Positions 33,092 to 42,185 of a stretch of DNA of 64,000 nucleotides are shown here, piece by piece (the stretch's first letter is position 1; every line of letters starts with the position of its first letter). Both the position numbers and the translations under genes were made by a program. This stretch comes from Candidatus Kouleothrix ribensis (GTDB lineage: Bacteria > Chloroflexota > Chloroflexia > Chloroflexales > Roseiflexaceae): positions 930,001-994,000 of the forward strand of contig JADKGW010000001.1 of assembly GCA_016722075.1 (NCBI GenBank), read 5' to 3'. Below the pieces are notes generated by a model. The model made no database searches. It saw only the letters and a program-made list of their open reading frames with translations, and was not told where the DNA came from.

Positions 33092-33805
33092 ATGCTCTAC
33101 CTTGTCGCCACGCCGATCGGCAACCTGGGCGATATAACACTGCGCGCGCTCGAGGTGCTGCGCCAGGTCGACCTGGTTGCCAGCGAAGATACGCGCAAGA
33201 CCGGCGTGCTGCTCAGGCATTTCGATATTCATAAGCCGCAGCTGGCCTTTCACGAGCACAACGAGCAGCAGGCCGGCGCGCGGATCATCGCGATGCTCAA
33301 GCACGGCCAGTCGGTGGCGCTGGTCACCGACGCCGGCACGCCCGGCATCTCCGACCCTGGCTTTACGCTGGTGCGCCGCGCGATCGACGAACAACTTGAC
33401 GTAACCATGGCGCCTGGCCCAACCGGGCTAGTCATGGCGCTGGTGCTCTCGGGGCTGCCGGTGCATAGCTTCACCTTCCGCGGCTTCGCGCCGCGCAAGC
33501 GCGGGCCGCGCCGGCGCTTCCTCGAGGTCGACCTGCATGCGCCGCACACGCTGATCTTTTACGAGAGCACCTACCGGATCGGCGCGTTCCTCGAGGACGC
33601 GCTTGAGGTCTTTGGCGATCGGCAGGCGGCAGTGGCCAACGACCTGACCAAGCTGTTTGAGCGAGTCGAGCGCGGCACACTCTCGGCGCTACGTGCGACC
33701 GAGCTGGTGACCAAGCCCAAGGGCGAGTATATTGTGGTGATCGCCGGGATCGACCGCAAGGCGCGCGCAGGCGCCAGCGACGATGACGAGCAGGAGGGCG
33801 ACTAA
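33092..33805 (+). CDS. rsmI: 16S rRNA (cytidine1402-2'-O)-methyltransferase RsmI
   Basis: 237 residues. It methylates the 2'-O of C1402 in the 30S P-site with SAM. Tetrapyrrole-methylase fold signatures are clear: LYLVATPIGNLGDITLRAL at the N-terminus, ASEDTRKTGVLLRHF, the SAM loop SVALVTDAGTPGISDPG and GFAPRKRGPRR. The usual C-terminal helical extension is missing, making it ~40 residues shorter than the E. coli protein. The ATG follows GGGAGTG. The next gene begins close downstream. Confidence 0.96.
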   Translation: MLYLVATPIGNLGDITLRALEVLRQVDLVASEDTRKTGVLLRHFDIHKPQLAFHEHNEQQAGARIIAMLKHGQSVALVTDAGTPGISDPGFTLVRRAIDEQLDVTMAPGPTGLVMALVLSGLPVHSFTFRGFAPRKRGPRRRFLEVDLHAPHTLIFYESTYRIGAFLEDALEVFGDRQAAVANDLTKLFERVERGTLSALRATELVTKPKGEYIVVIAGIDRKARAGASDDDEQEGD

Positions 33806-33810
33806 CCGCA

Positions 33811-34950
33811 GTGGCGCGGAGCGCGCAGCGGTGCAGACCTATGACGACGACACAAGCGACATGCCTGGCTCTGCCGCACGGCGAGCTAACGCTGCCGGCG
33901 TTTCTGCCCGACGCGACCGTCGGCGTGGTGCGTGCGGTCGATGCCGACGACTTGCGCGCGGCCGGCGTGCAGGCGCTGGTAATGAATGTGTTCCACCTGA
34001 TGCAGAAGCCCGGCAGCTCGACGATCGCGGCGTTGGGTGGCCTCCACGCGATGGCCGGCTGGCCGGGGCCGATCGTGACTGACTCGGGCGGCTTCCAGGC
34101 CTACTCGCTCATCCGCCAGAACCCACGCTTTGGCACACTCAGCGACCAGGGCATCCGCTTTACGCCCGAGGGCGCCGACCGGCCGTTCCAGCTGACGCCC
34201 GAGAAGAGCGTGCAGCTCCAGCTGGCCTACGGCGCCGATATTGTCGTGTGCCTCGACGACTGCACCCACGTCGATGATCCCATCGATGAGCAGCAGCAGT
34301 CGGTGGCGCGCACGATCAAGTGGGCGCGCCGCTGCAAAGATGAGTTCGAGCGGCTGCTGGCCGAGCGCGGTCGCCGGCGCGATCGGCAGCACATGCGCCG
34401 GCCGCTGCTGTTCGCGGTGGTGCAGGGCGGCGGCGTGCCCGAGCTGCGCCACGCCTGCGCCGAGGCGCTGCTGGCGATCGGCTTCGACGGCTATGGCTAT
34501 GGCGGCTGGCCGATCGACGCCAAAGGCCAGCTGCTGCACGACACCCTGGCCTACACCCGCGCGCTCATCCCGCCCGAGTTCCCCATGCACGCGCTGGGCG
34601 TGGGCCAGCCGGCCAATGTAGCTGCCTGCGCCGCACTGGGCTACACGATCTTCGACAGCGCCATGCCCACGCGCGACGCGCGCAACGGCCGGCTGTACAC
34701 CTTTACGAGCGACCCGCGCAGCCCTGGGTTTGCGCTGAGCGGCAGCTGGTACAGCTACCTGTATGTCGAAGACAAGAAGCATATCAAAGCCGCCGGGCCG
34801 GCCTCGCCGTTCTGCGACTGCCTGGCCTGCGCCAGGTACTCACTGGGCTACCTGCACCACCTGCAGAAGATCGGCGACACGCTGTACTACCGGCTTGCGA
34901 CGATCCATAACCTGCGGTTTATGGCCCAGCTGATCGAGCGGCTAGGCTGA
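33811..34950 (+). CDS. tgt: Queuine/archaeosine-type tRNA-guanine transglycosylase
   Basis: 379 residues. It exchanges guanine-34 of tRNA for a 7-deazaguanine. Motifs: TDSGGFQ with the catalytic Asp, LDDCTHVDD, AVVQGG, and the nucleophile Asp in IFDSAMPTRDARNG. The zinc site is C-x-C-x2-C near 324-329 with the His in YLHHLQ. The spacing is slightly divergent from bacterial Tgt. The GTG at 33811 has AGGAGG ~14 nt upstream; an ATG at 33841 has no ribosome site, so the GTG is preferred weakly. It follows rsmI by 5 bp, probably in one operon. Confidence 0.9.
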   Translation: MARSAQRCRPMTTTQATCLALPHGELTLPAFLPDATVGVVRAVDADDLRAAGVQALVMNVFHLMQKPGSSTIAALGGLHAMAGWPGPIVTDSGGFQAYSLIRQNPRFGTLSDQGIRFTPEGADRPFQLTPEKSVQLQLAYGADIVVCLDDCTHVDDPIDEQQQSVARTIKWARRCKDEFERLLAERGRRRDRQHMRRPLLFAVVQGGGVPELRHACAEALLAIGFDGYGYGGWPIDAKGQLLHDTLAYTRALIPPEFPMHALGVGQPANVAACAALGYTIFDSAMPTRDARNGRLYTFTSDPRSPGFALSGSWYSYLYVEDKKHIKAAGPASPFCDCLACARYSLGYLHHLQKIGDTLYYRLATIHNLRFMAQLIERLG

Positions 34951-34986
34951 GCGCCGATCTACTCTAGCCAAGGCACGAGCAAGCCG

Positions 34987-35883
34987 ATGTCGCGAATACA
35001 CCCCGAGCAAATCGACGATCTGATCGCCAGCGTGTGCGCCAGCGCCAAGTACCAGGCGATCAGCCCCGAGCTGATCGGCGCGGTTGGGCGGCGCGAGCTG
35101 GCCGCGCGGAAGAGCCTGAAGCAGGCGATCAAGGCCACCAAAAACAAGCTGCACCAGGTCGCCGGCGCCTACTTCGACATACCGCCTGAATACGCGGCCT
35201 GGCTGGAGCTGCTGGCCGCGCACACGGCGCCGGGCGAGCGAGCGCTTCCCAGACCCAGCGACGCCGGGTCGATTGAGGCCGCCAGCGGTTCAGAACTGAC
35301 GATACCGCATGCCCAGTTTCGCGCGGCTTGCCTGGCGATTATGGGCCACCACGCCTCGACGCGCGAGCGCCTGCCGATCCTCGAACGCTTCTACCGCACA
35401 CTGTTCGCGGCGCTGCCGCCGGCCCACTCGGTGCTGGATGTGGCATGCGGGCTGAACCCACTGGCGATCGGCTGGATGCCCCTGGCCGCCGACGCAGCCT
35501 ACTACGCATGTGATCTGTACGCCGACATGGCTGAGTTTCTCAACGGGTTCTTCCGGCTGGCCGGGGTGCGCGGCCAGGCAGTTCAGTGCGACCTGCTGAG
35601 CGGGCCACCGCCGGTGCGCGTGGATGTGGCGCTGGTGCTGAAGGCGCTGCCGCCACTCGAACAGCTCGACAAACACGCCGGGCGCGACCTGCTGCGTGCG
35701 CTCGATGCACGCCGGATCGTGGTGTCGTTCCCGACGCACAGCCTGGGCGGGCGCGCCAGGGGCATGGCCACGCACTACGACGCGCGCTTTCGGGCGCTGG
35801 CCGAGGCCGAGGGCTGGCCGGTTGAGCGCTTCGAGTTCAATGGCGAGCTGGCGTTTGTGGTGACAAAACGATCTGCGGATTAA
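34987..35883 (+). CDS. 16S rRNA (guanine1405-N7)-methyltransferase family protein (FmrO/Rmt-like)
   Basis: 298 residues. The pattern of aminoglycoside-resistance 16S rRNA methyltransferases is clear. The N-terminal RNA-binding helices have YQAISPELI and the ARKSLKQAIKATKNKLHQV segment. HASTRERLP-ILERFYRTLF precedes the SAM motif VLDVACGLNPLAIGWMPL. DLYADMAEFLNGFF and VVSFPTHSLGGRARGM follow. Members of this family methylate G1405 and block gentamicin- and kanamycin-class drugs. The GC content matches the chromosome, and it follows tgt by 36 bp, so it looks resident rather than recently acquired. Whether it confers resistance here is inferred from the family. Confidence 0.88.
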   Translation: MSRIHPEQIDDLIASVCASAKYQAISPELIGAVGRRELAARKSLKQAIKATKNKLHQVAGAYFDIPPEYAAWLELLAAHTAPGERALPRPSDAGSIEAASGSELTIPHAQFRAACLAIMGHHASTRERLPILERFYRTLFAALPPAHSVLDVACGLNPLAIGWMPLAADAAYYACDLYADMAEFLNGFFRLAGVRGQAVQCDLLSGPPPVRVDVALVLKALPPLEQLDKHAGRDLLRALDARRIVVSFPTHSLGGRARGMATHYDARFRALAEAEGWPVERFEFNGELAFVVTKRSAD

Positions 35884-35911
35884 CCCGGCTAGTGCAGCGT
35901 TCCAGATATTC

Positions 35912-36010
35912 GTTGCAGGTTGATGGGTTGACGGGTTGGCGAGTTGCAGGTTCGCAGGTTGGCGGGTTGCAGGTTGGCAGGTTCGCAGGTTGCAGGTTGC
36001 AGGTTGCATG
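35912..36010. repeat. Short tandem repeat of GCAGGTTG/GCGGGTTG-type units
   Basis: About a dozen imperfect 7-8-bp units based on GGTTGCA and GGTTGGC lie in the gap between the convergent methyltransferase and S2P genes. Confidence 0.8.
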
Positions 36011-36066
36011 ACGCAAATGTACACAGTCCGGTTGCAGGTTTGCATTATCGCTGCCTGCTGCCTGGC

Positions 36067-37179
36067 TCACGGCCCAACCAGCCTGAGCGGATCGGGCATG
36101 AACAGCAGCACAAACATCACCAGCCCGAACACCGCCAGCGCGATATGGCCGGCTCCCAGCTGCGAGATATCGTTCAGCGGCGCGGGGTGGCGCGGGCCGA
36201 TCAGAAATGCCAGCAGTGCCCAGAACAGCCAGGTGCTCGACACGAACACACCCAGTAGCACGCACATACCGATCAGCGCGTAGGCCAGGTAGTGCGCGCG
36301 CCTGCCCAGCAGCGCATAGGCCACGTGCCCGCCGTCGAGCTGGCCGATCGGCAGCAGGTTGAGCATGGTGATCAGCAGGCCGATCCAGGCGCCCCAGGCC
36401 ACCGGGCTGAGCTGCACATCGACGCCGCCGCCGGGCAGCCAGCGGCCGAAGATCAGCCATTTCGCGGCAGCGTACAGCAGCGAATTGCCCTCTTGCACAT
36501 AGCTTGGCCCCGGCGGCGGCCCGATTGCCGAGATCGCCAGCCCATATAGCAGCAGCGGGATCGCCAGGGCCAGCCCGGCCAGCGGCCCGGCGATGCCCAC
36601 CTCGAGGATCGTCCGGCGATCCTCCATCGGCTCGCGCTGCACGATCACCGCGCCCATGGTGCCGGTGAAGCTGATCATCGGTGGCATAGGAATGAAGTAG
36701 GGCAGGCTCACCGGCGCCTTGCGCAGCCGGCCCATCAGGTAGTGGCCCATCTCGTGGGTGAACAGGATCGCCAGCAGCGTGGCCGCGAACGGCAGCCCGA
36801 GCAGCAGGCTGGCCGGGTTGCGCAGTATGTCGGCACCCTCGTTCAGCGCGCCGGTCAGCAGCACCGTACCGATAGTGATGGCGAACAGCACGACTGGCAG
36901 CCACACGCGTGGCTGGCGGCGATCGACCACGCCCGGCACCGCCACCAGCTCGTCGTCGCCGGCAGCGCGCGTGAGGAATGGCGTAAAGCCCAGCTGCTCG
37001 AGCCGGCTGCGCATGGTGCGGTAGATCGCGTCGGCGCGGTCGTTCAGGTGGCCGTGCAACGTCAGCGTGCCGCGCTCGTCCCACTGGTAGCGCTCGATCT
37101 CCATCAGCCCGCGCAATGCCTCGCGCACCTGGCCGGTCAGCTCCAGCCGATCGATCGGCTCGACGAATGGATGGTTCAC
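36067..37179 (-). CDS. Site-2-type intramembrane zinc metalloprotease (M50)
   Basis: 370 residues from a GTG at 37179 with GAGGGAG 4 nt upstream. The membrane domain carries the zinc motif HEMGH (~140) and the second-site LPIGQLDGGH (~280), with about seven hydrophobic segments. The N-terminal ~90 residues are soluble and beta-rich (DERGTLTLHGHLNDRADAIYRTMRSRLEQLGF). S2P enzymes cut membrane-embedded anti-sigma factors or signal peptides; no substrate gene is adjacent. It is a single gene divergent from polA. Confidence 0.93.
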   Translation of the reverse strand: MNHPFVEPIDRLELTGQVREALRGLMEIERYQWDERGTLTLHGHLNDRADAIYRTMRSRLEQLGFTPFLTRAAGDDELVAVPGVVDRRQPRVWLPVVLFAITIGTVLLTGALNEGADILRNPASLLLGLPFAATLLAILFTHEMGHYLMGRLRKAPVSLPYFIPMPPMISFTGTMGAVIVQREPMEDRRTILEVGIAGPLAGLALAIPLLLYGLAISAIGPPPGPSYVQEGNSLLYAAAKWLIFGRWLPGGGVDVQLSPVAWGAWIGLLITMLNLLPIGQLDGGHVAYALLGRRAHYLAYALIGMCVLLGVFVSSTWLFWALLAFLIGPRHPAPLNDISQLGAGHIALAVFGLVMFVLLFMPDPLRLVGP

Positions 37180-37316
37180 TAGGCTCCCTCGATCTGTGTC
37201 GCGTGGTTGGCGCTGCCCGCCCTGGCAGGGTAGTATACCACTCAATCTTGCGGATGCGGCATGGCCTGATCGCCTGCCAGGCGCGGTGCGGTGCAGCGCC
37301 TGCGCTCGAGATCGGG

Positions 37317-37322
37317 TATAAT
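37317..37322 (+). promoter_or_regulatory. -10 box of polA
   Basis: Perfect TATAAT 37 nt before the polA ATG, followed by a GGAAGG ribosome site. The -35 is poor. Confidence 0.6.
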
Positions 37323-37358
37323 AGCATAGACCGTATGTGCGAATAAGGAAGGTGCGCT

Positions 37359-40277
37359 ATGCCAACCCAACGGCCGCTGCTCGCGCTGATCGATGGTCAC
37401 GCCCTGACCTTTCGTGCATTCCACGCACTGGCCAAGGCCGGCCTGCGTGCCTCGACGGGCGAGCCGACCTACGCGGTGTTTGGCTTTATCTCGATCCTGC
37501 TCAACGCCATTCACGAACACCATCCCCGCTATGTCGCCGTGTCGTTCGATGTCGGGCGCACCTTCCGCGACGACCTGTACGCCGAGTATAAGGCCGGCCG
37601 CGCCGAGACCCCCGACGAGTTTCATGCGCAGCTCGACCGGATCAAGCAGCTGATCGGCGCCTTCAACATCCCGATCTATACCTGCGAGGGCTTCGAGGCC
37701 GACGATGTGATCGGCACACTCGCGCGCCAGGCCAGCGCCCAGGCGGTCAACTCGATGATCCTGACCGGCGATACCGATACGCTTCAGCTGATCGACGACC
37801 ACGTCAGCGTGCTGCTGGCCAACCCATACGTGCAGAAGGGCAAGAACACGCTGCTGTACGACGAGGCCCAGGTGCGCGAGCGCTACAACGGCCTCGGCCC
37901 GGCCCAGCTGGCCGACCTGCGCGGCCTCAAGGGTGATACCTCCGACAATATCCCCGGCGTCAAGGGCATTGGCGAGGCCGGCGCAATCGCACTGCTCAAG
38001 CAGTTCGGCACGGTCGAGCAGCTGTACGACCACCTCGACGAGGTGCCTAACCGCTTCAAGAAGGCGCTCGACGGCCAGCGCAAGGCGGCTGAGTTCAGCA
38101 AATACCTGGCGACGATCAGGTGCGATGTGCCGGTGACGCTCGATCTGCGCGCCTGCGAGCTGCGCGACTACGACCGCGCCAATGTGATCGCGCTGTTCCA
38201 GGAGCTCGAATTCGGCGCCAGCCTGGTCAAGCGCCTGCCGGCTACCAACGGCACCATAATCGAGCAGGCCGAGCTGCCGCCGATCACGGCGGCCGGCCAG
38301 GCCGAGCAGCTGCCCGGCCTACCCGCCGGCACCGGCCCGCAGCAGCTGGCCATGTTCGACATGCCGGCCGCCGCGCCGGCTCGCCCGGCCGCGCTGGTGA
38401 GCATGCCCGCCGAGCAGCGCCCGGCCCACGGCGACTACCGCGCGGTGCAGACTGAGCAGCAGCTCGAGCAGGTGCTGGCCGCGCTGAGCCAGTGCGCCGG
38501 CTTCGCGTTCGACACCGAGACGCTGGGCACGCGCTCGCTGCAAGACGACATCGTGGGCGTGTCGGTGGCGGTGGTGCCCGGCCAGGCCTGGTACATCCCT
38601 TTCGGCCACCGCGCCGGCGAGCAGCTGCCGCGCGCGCGCGTGCTGGATGCGCTGCGGCCGTTCTTTGCCGATGCGCGCCTGCCCAAGTATGGCCACAACG
38701 CCAAGTTCGACATCGAGACCCTCGAGCAGGCCGGCGTGCCGGTTGTGGGGGTCGTGTTCGACACCATGCTTGCGGCGGCGCTGCTCGACAAGCGCCGCGC
38801 GCTCAAGGAGCTGGCGTTCTACGAGCTGAAGCTGCCCGAGCCGATGACCGACATCGAAGAGCTGATCGGCAAGCGCGGCAAAAACCAGCTGCAGTTCGCC
38901 GACGTGCCGATCGACACGGCCACACCCTACGCCGCCGCCGACGCCGATATGACCCTGCGGCTGGTGCAGGCGCTCGCGCCGCAGCTGGCCGAGCAGCCCA
39001 AGGTGGCCGAGCTGTATCAGAAGCTCGAGATCCCGCTCATCCCCGTGCTGGTGCGCATGGAGCAGGCCGGCATTGGCCTGGACGCGCCGTTTCTGCGCGA
39101 GCTGGGCCGGCGCATGGGCGACGACCTGGCCCGGCTCGAGGATCAGATCTATGCGTTCAACAACGGCCTCACGTTCAATATCAACTCGGGCGATCAGCTG
39201 AGCGACCTGCTGTTCAACAAGCTGGGCATGCCCACCGCCGGCCTCGAGAAGACCAAAACCGGCCGCTACTCGCTCACCGCCAGCGTGCTCGACAAGCTCC
39301 AGCTGAATAACCCGCACCCGGCGATCGACCTGATCCTGCGCTACCGCCAGCTGACCAAGCTCAAATCGACCTATGTCGACGCGCTGCCCGAGCTGGTCAA
39401 CCCGGCGACCGGGCGCGTGCATACGACGTACAGCCAGCTCGGCGCGGCCACCGGGCGACTGAGCAGCAACGACCCAAATTTGCAAAACATCCCGACCCGC
39501 ACCGACGAAGGGCGCGAGATCCGCCGCGGCTTCGTGGCCGCGCCCGGCTGCGTGTTCATCGCCGCCGACTACTCGCAGGTCGAGCTGCGCGTGCTGGCGC
39601 ATATCACGCAGGATCCCAACCTGGTGCAGGCGTTTATGGAAGATCAGGACATCCACGCCGCCACGGCGGCCCAACTCTTCGGCGTAGCGGTTGAGCATGT
39701 CGATAAAAACCAGCGCCGGATCGCCAAGATGACCGTATTTGGCGTGATCTACGGCATCAGCGCGTTTGGCCTGGCCGCGCGTACCGATCTGAGCCGCAGC
39801 GAAGCCCAGCAGCTGATCGACGCGCTGTTCGCGCGCTTCCCCGGCCTGCGCAGCTATATCGACAGCACGCTTGAGGAAGGTCGCCACGAAGGCTTCGTGC
39901 GCTCGCTGTTCGGGCGCCGGCGCTACATGCCCGATCTGCGCAGCAGCGGGCCACGCCGCCAGGCTGCCGAGCGCGAGGCGATTAATGCGCCGATCCAGGC
40001 CACCGCCGCCGACATCATGAAGATCGCCATGATCCGGGTGGACGACGAGCTGCGCCGCCGCAAGCTGGCCACGCGCCTGCTGCTGCAGGTTCACGACGAG
40101 CTGATCCTCGAGGCACCGCACCACGAGGTCGCTGCGGCGATCGACCTGGTGCGCACGCAGATGCAGGGCGCCTATGCGCTGAAAAACGAGCAGACCGGCA
40201 ACACAGTGCCGCTGAAGGTCGATATTGAGGTTGGCCCGAACTGGGAGGAGATGGCCGAGCTTGCGGCCGGCGCCTGA
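37359..40277 (+). CDS. polA: DNA polymerase I
   Basis: 972 residues, full length. The 5'-3' exonuclease domain (~1-290) has LLALIDGHALTFRAFHAL, GFEADDVIGTLA and GDTSDNIPGVKGIG. The 3'-5' proofreading domain (~370-550) keeps its acidic residues: FDTETLGT, HNAKFDIETL and YAAADADMTLRL, so proofreading should be active, unlike in Taq. The polymerase domain has motif A DYSQVELRVLAHI, O-helix KMTVFGVIYGIS and motif C QVHDELILEAP. The linker between the exonuclease domains is Pro/Ala-rich. AAGGAAGG precedes the ATG. Confidence 0.98.
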   Translation: MPTQRPLLALIDGHALTFRAFHALAKAGLRASTGEPTYAVFGFISILLNAIHEHHPRYVAVSFDVGRTFRDDLYAEYKAGRAETPDEFHAQLDRIKQLIGAFNIPIYTCEGFEADDVIGTLARQASAQAVNSMILTGDTDTLQLIDDHVSVLLANPYVQKGKNTLLYDEAQVRERYNGLGPAQLADLRGLKGDTSDNIPGVKGIGEAGAIALLKQFGTVEQLYDHLDEVPNRFKKALDGQRKAAEFSKYLATIRCDVPVTLDLRACELRDYDRANVIALFQELEFGASLVKRLPATNGTIIEQAELPPITAAGQAEQLPGLPAGTGPQQLAMFDMPAAAPARPAALVSMPAEQRPAHGDYRAVQTEQQLEQVLAALSQCAGFAFDTETLGTRSLQDDIVGVSVAVVPGQAWYIPFGHRAGEQLPRARVLDALRPFFADARLPKYGHNAKFDIETLEQAGVPVVGVVFDTMLAAALLDKRRALKELAFYELKLPEPMTDIEELIGKRGKNQLQFADVPIDTATPYAAADADMTLRLVQALAPQLAEQPKVAELYQKLEIPLIPVLVRMEQAGIGLDAPFLRELGRRMGDDLARLEDQIYAFNNGLTFNINSGDQLSDLLFNKLGMPTAGLEKTKTGRYSLTASVLDKLQLNNPHPAIDLILRYRQLTKLKSTYVDALPELVNPATGRVHTTYSQLGAATGRLSSNDPNLQNIPTRTDEGREIRRGFVAAPGCVFIAADYSQVELRVLAHITQDPNLVQAFMEDQDIHAATAAQLFGVAVEHVDKNQRRIAKMTVFGVIYGISAFGLAARTDLSRSEAQQLIDALFARFPGLRSYIDSTLEEGRHEGFVRSLFGRRRYMPDLRSSGPRRQAAEREAINAPIQATAADIMKIAMIRVDDELRRRKLATRLLLQVHDELILEAPHHEVAAAIDLVRTQMQGAYALKNEQTGNTVPLKVDIEVGPNWEEMAELAAGA

Positions 40278-40388
40278 GCTGCGCACCGCTGGTGGCACAG
40301 CCGGCTCGGCGGTGGTAGGGTGACCGTGGCCAAGGTATGGTACAATTGCGGCCGCTACGCGGCCACCGACCAGGGAGATGCCTGAGCC

Positions 40389-41396
40389 ATGTATACCGCC
40401 GAACCGATTGCGGCGATCGAACCGCAGCACAACGCTGCGCGTCGCGCCGGCCCACCGGTGTTCTCGATCGTCGGCCCGGTGTACAACGAAGAGGCGCTGC
40501 TCGAAGAGTTCTGCCTCCGCACGATCGAGGTGCTCGCCGAGCTTGGCGAGCCGTTCGAGCTGGTGCTGGTGAACGACGGCTCGCGCGACCGCTCGCCCGA
40601 GATCTTGCGGCGCCTGCACCAGCGCGACCAGCGCGTGAAAGTGATCAACTTCTCGCGCAACTTCGGGCTACAGGCCGCGCTCACCGCCGGCCTCGACCAC
40701 GCGCGTGGCCAGGCGATCGTAGTGATGGATACCGACCTGCAGGACCCGCCCGAGGTGCTGCCGCAGCTGATCGCCAAGTGGCGCGAGGGCTACCAGCTGG
40801 TGTATGCGCAGCGCGCCGAGCGGGCCGGTGAGACCTGGTTCAAGAAGGTGACGGCCTCGGCGTTCTACCGCCTGATCGCCCGGATCACCAGCATCCAGAT
40901 CCCGATCGATACCGGCGAGTTCCGCCTGATGGATCGCAAGGTCGTTGATGCGATCGTGACCATGCGCGAGTACAACCGCTTCATGCGCGGCATGTCGGTG
41001 TGGGTCGGCTATAAGCAGGCCGGCATTACCTACGAGCGCGACGCGCGCAAAGCCGGCGAGACCAAGTTCTCGCTTGGCAAGATGGTGCGGCTTGCGCTCG
41101 ACGGCATCACCAGCTTCTCGTACCTGCCGCTGCAGCTGGCCACCTACTTCGGCTTCTTTGTAGCGCTGCTGAGCCTGGTGTTCCTGATCGCGGTGCTGCT
41201 GCTGCGTAGCTTCTTCCCCGATTTCTTCTACGGCCAGGCCACCACACTGGCAATGGTGCTGTTCCTGGGCAGCGTGCAGCTGATCTTTTTGGGGATCATC
41301 GGCGAGTACCTTGGCCGGATCTACGACGAGGTCAAGAAGCGCCCGCTGTATATTGTGGCCGAGGAGCTGGGTTTCGAGGAGCCTCGGGCCGGCTAG
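40389..41396 (+). CDS. Family 2 glycosyltransferase, DPM1/GtrB-like, membrane-anchored
   Basis: 335 residues. The GT-A domain has FSIVGPVYNEEALLEEF, the DxD-type VMDTDLQDPPEVLPQL and GEFRLMDRKVV. Two transmembrane helices follow (FGFFVALLSLVFLIAVLLL and LAMVLFLGSVQLIFLGIIGEYLGRIYDE), the arrangement of polyprenyl-phosphate glucosyl- or mannosyltransferases. It likely loads a sugar onto a lipid carrier at the cytoplasmic face. TACAAT at 40341-40346 is a probable -10. The coding end is followed by two strong hairpins. Confidence 0.93.
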   Translation: MYTAEPIAAIEPQHNAARRAGPPVFSIVGPVYNEEALLEEFCLRTIEVLAELGEPFELVLVNDGSRDRSPEILRRLHQRDQRVKVINFSRNFGLQAALTAGLDHARGQAIVVMDTDLQDPPEVLPQLIAKWREGYQLVYAQRAERAGETWFKKVTASAFYRLIARITSIQIPIDTGEFRLMDRKVVDAIVTMREYNRFMRGMSVWVGYKQAGITYERDARKAGETKFSLGKMVRLALDGITSFSYLPLQLATYFGFFVALLSLVFLIAVLLLRSFFPDFFYGQATTLAMVLFLGSVQLIFLGIIGEYLGRIYDEVKKRPLYIVAEELGFEEPRAG

Positions 41397-41458
41397 GGCC
41401 GTGCGGGTGGCTCTGCCCCCGCGCCCCCAGCAGGGGCGCTTCGCCCCCGTGCCCCCGA

Positions 41459-41516
41459 TTAGGGGAACCGAGCCGGTTCCCCTAAAACCCCTCCGGCAAT
41501 GAGCGCTTGCTCATTG
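41459..41516 (+). terminator. Two hairpins after the GT2 gene
   Basis: TTAGGGGAACC pairs with GGTTCCCCTAA (41459-41485, 5-nt loop). CAATGAGC pairs with GCTCATTG (41497-41516). No long T-run follows, so termination is inferred from position and stem strength. Confidence 0.45.
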
Positions 41517-41689
41517 AGAAGGCGATCGGGTCATGCCACATCCAGCGCGATATTGTATTTTGCGATTCGAGGCTGCTACCGCAAACAAACGGGTGGGCTG
41601 CCCTGGGGCATGTGCGCAGAACGGTGCGCATACGACAGCGCAGAATAGGGGGTCCGGGGTGAAACCCCGGCGGCGGGGTGCAGGGGCCG

Positions 41690-41990
41690 GCGGCGGCCCC
41701 TGCCGCGGGGCGCGGGGCCGCGCAGGCCCCGAATGCCACTCGGGGGCGGCGGCCCCTGCCGCAGGGCGCGGGGCGTGGGGCCGCGCAGGCCCCGAATGCC
41801 ACTCGCGGGGCGCGGGGCCGCGCAGGCCCCGAATGCCACTTGGGGGCGGCGGCCCTGCCGCAGGGCGCGGGGCGCGGGGCCGCGCAGGCCCCGAATGCCA
41901 CTTGCAGGGCGCGGGGCCGCGCAGGCCCCGAATGCCACTTGGGGGCGGCGGGGCCGCGCAGGCGCAGGGCGCGGGGCCGCGCAGGCCCCA
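41690..41990. repeat. GC-rich minisatellite upstream of hflX
   Basis: Six copies of a core GGGGCCGCGCAGGCCCC, mostly followed by GAATGCCACT, occur in units of about 40-60 bp. Spacers are rich in GGCGGCGGCCCCTGCCGCAG. The core is self-complementary. No gene is supported in 41397-42143. Confidence 0.9.
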
Positions 41991-42017
41991 GATCGATTTG
42001 CCACGCCTGCGCCCGCA

Positions 42018-42026
42018 TGCTACAAT
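42018..42026 (+). promoter_or_regulatory. Extended -10 promoter of hflX
   Basis: TGCTACAAT (TGnTACAAT) lies just after the minisatellite, ~120 nt before the likely start region of hflX. A CCGGCC-CCTC-GGCCGG hairpin lies in the leader near 42091-42106. Confidence 0.55.
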
Positions 42027-42185
42027 ACCGCCAGAACAACCAGTAGCGGCCAGCGACGATCCGCCTGATCAAACCAGATACCGAATTGCGCGCTCCGGCC
42101 CCTCGGCCGGGGCGTTTGTGTCGTGTAGCGAAGGAGCACCACCATCGAAGAGCAGATCACCCCAACCACCACCGACGGCAAGCGT

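Noticed and set aside
35912..36010. Tandem repeat as a CRISPR array
   Set aside because: Units are only 7-8 bp with no unique spacers.
41690..41990. Minisatellite as a CRISPR array or coding region
   Set aside because: Spacers are themselves repetitive and all six frames are low-complexity Gly/Arg/Pro/Ala sequences with no family resemblance.
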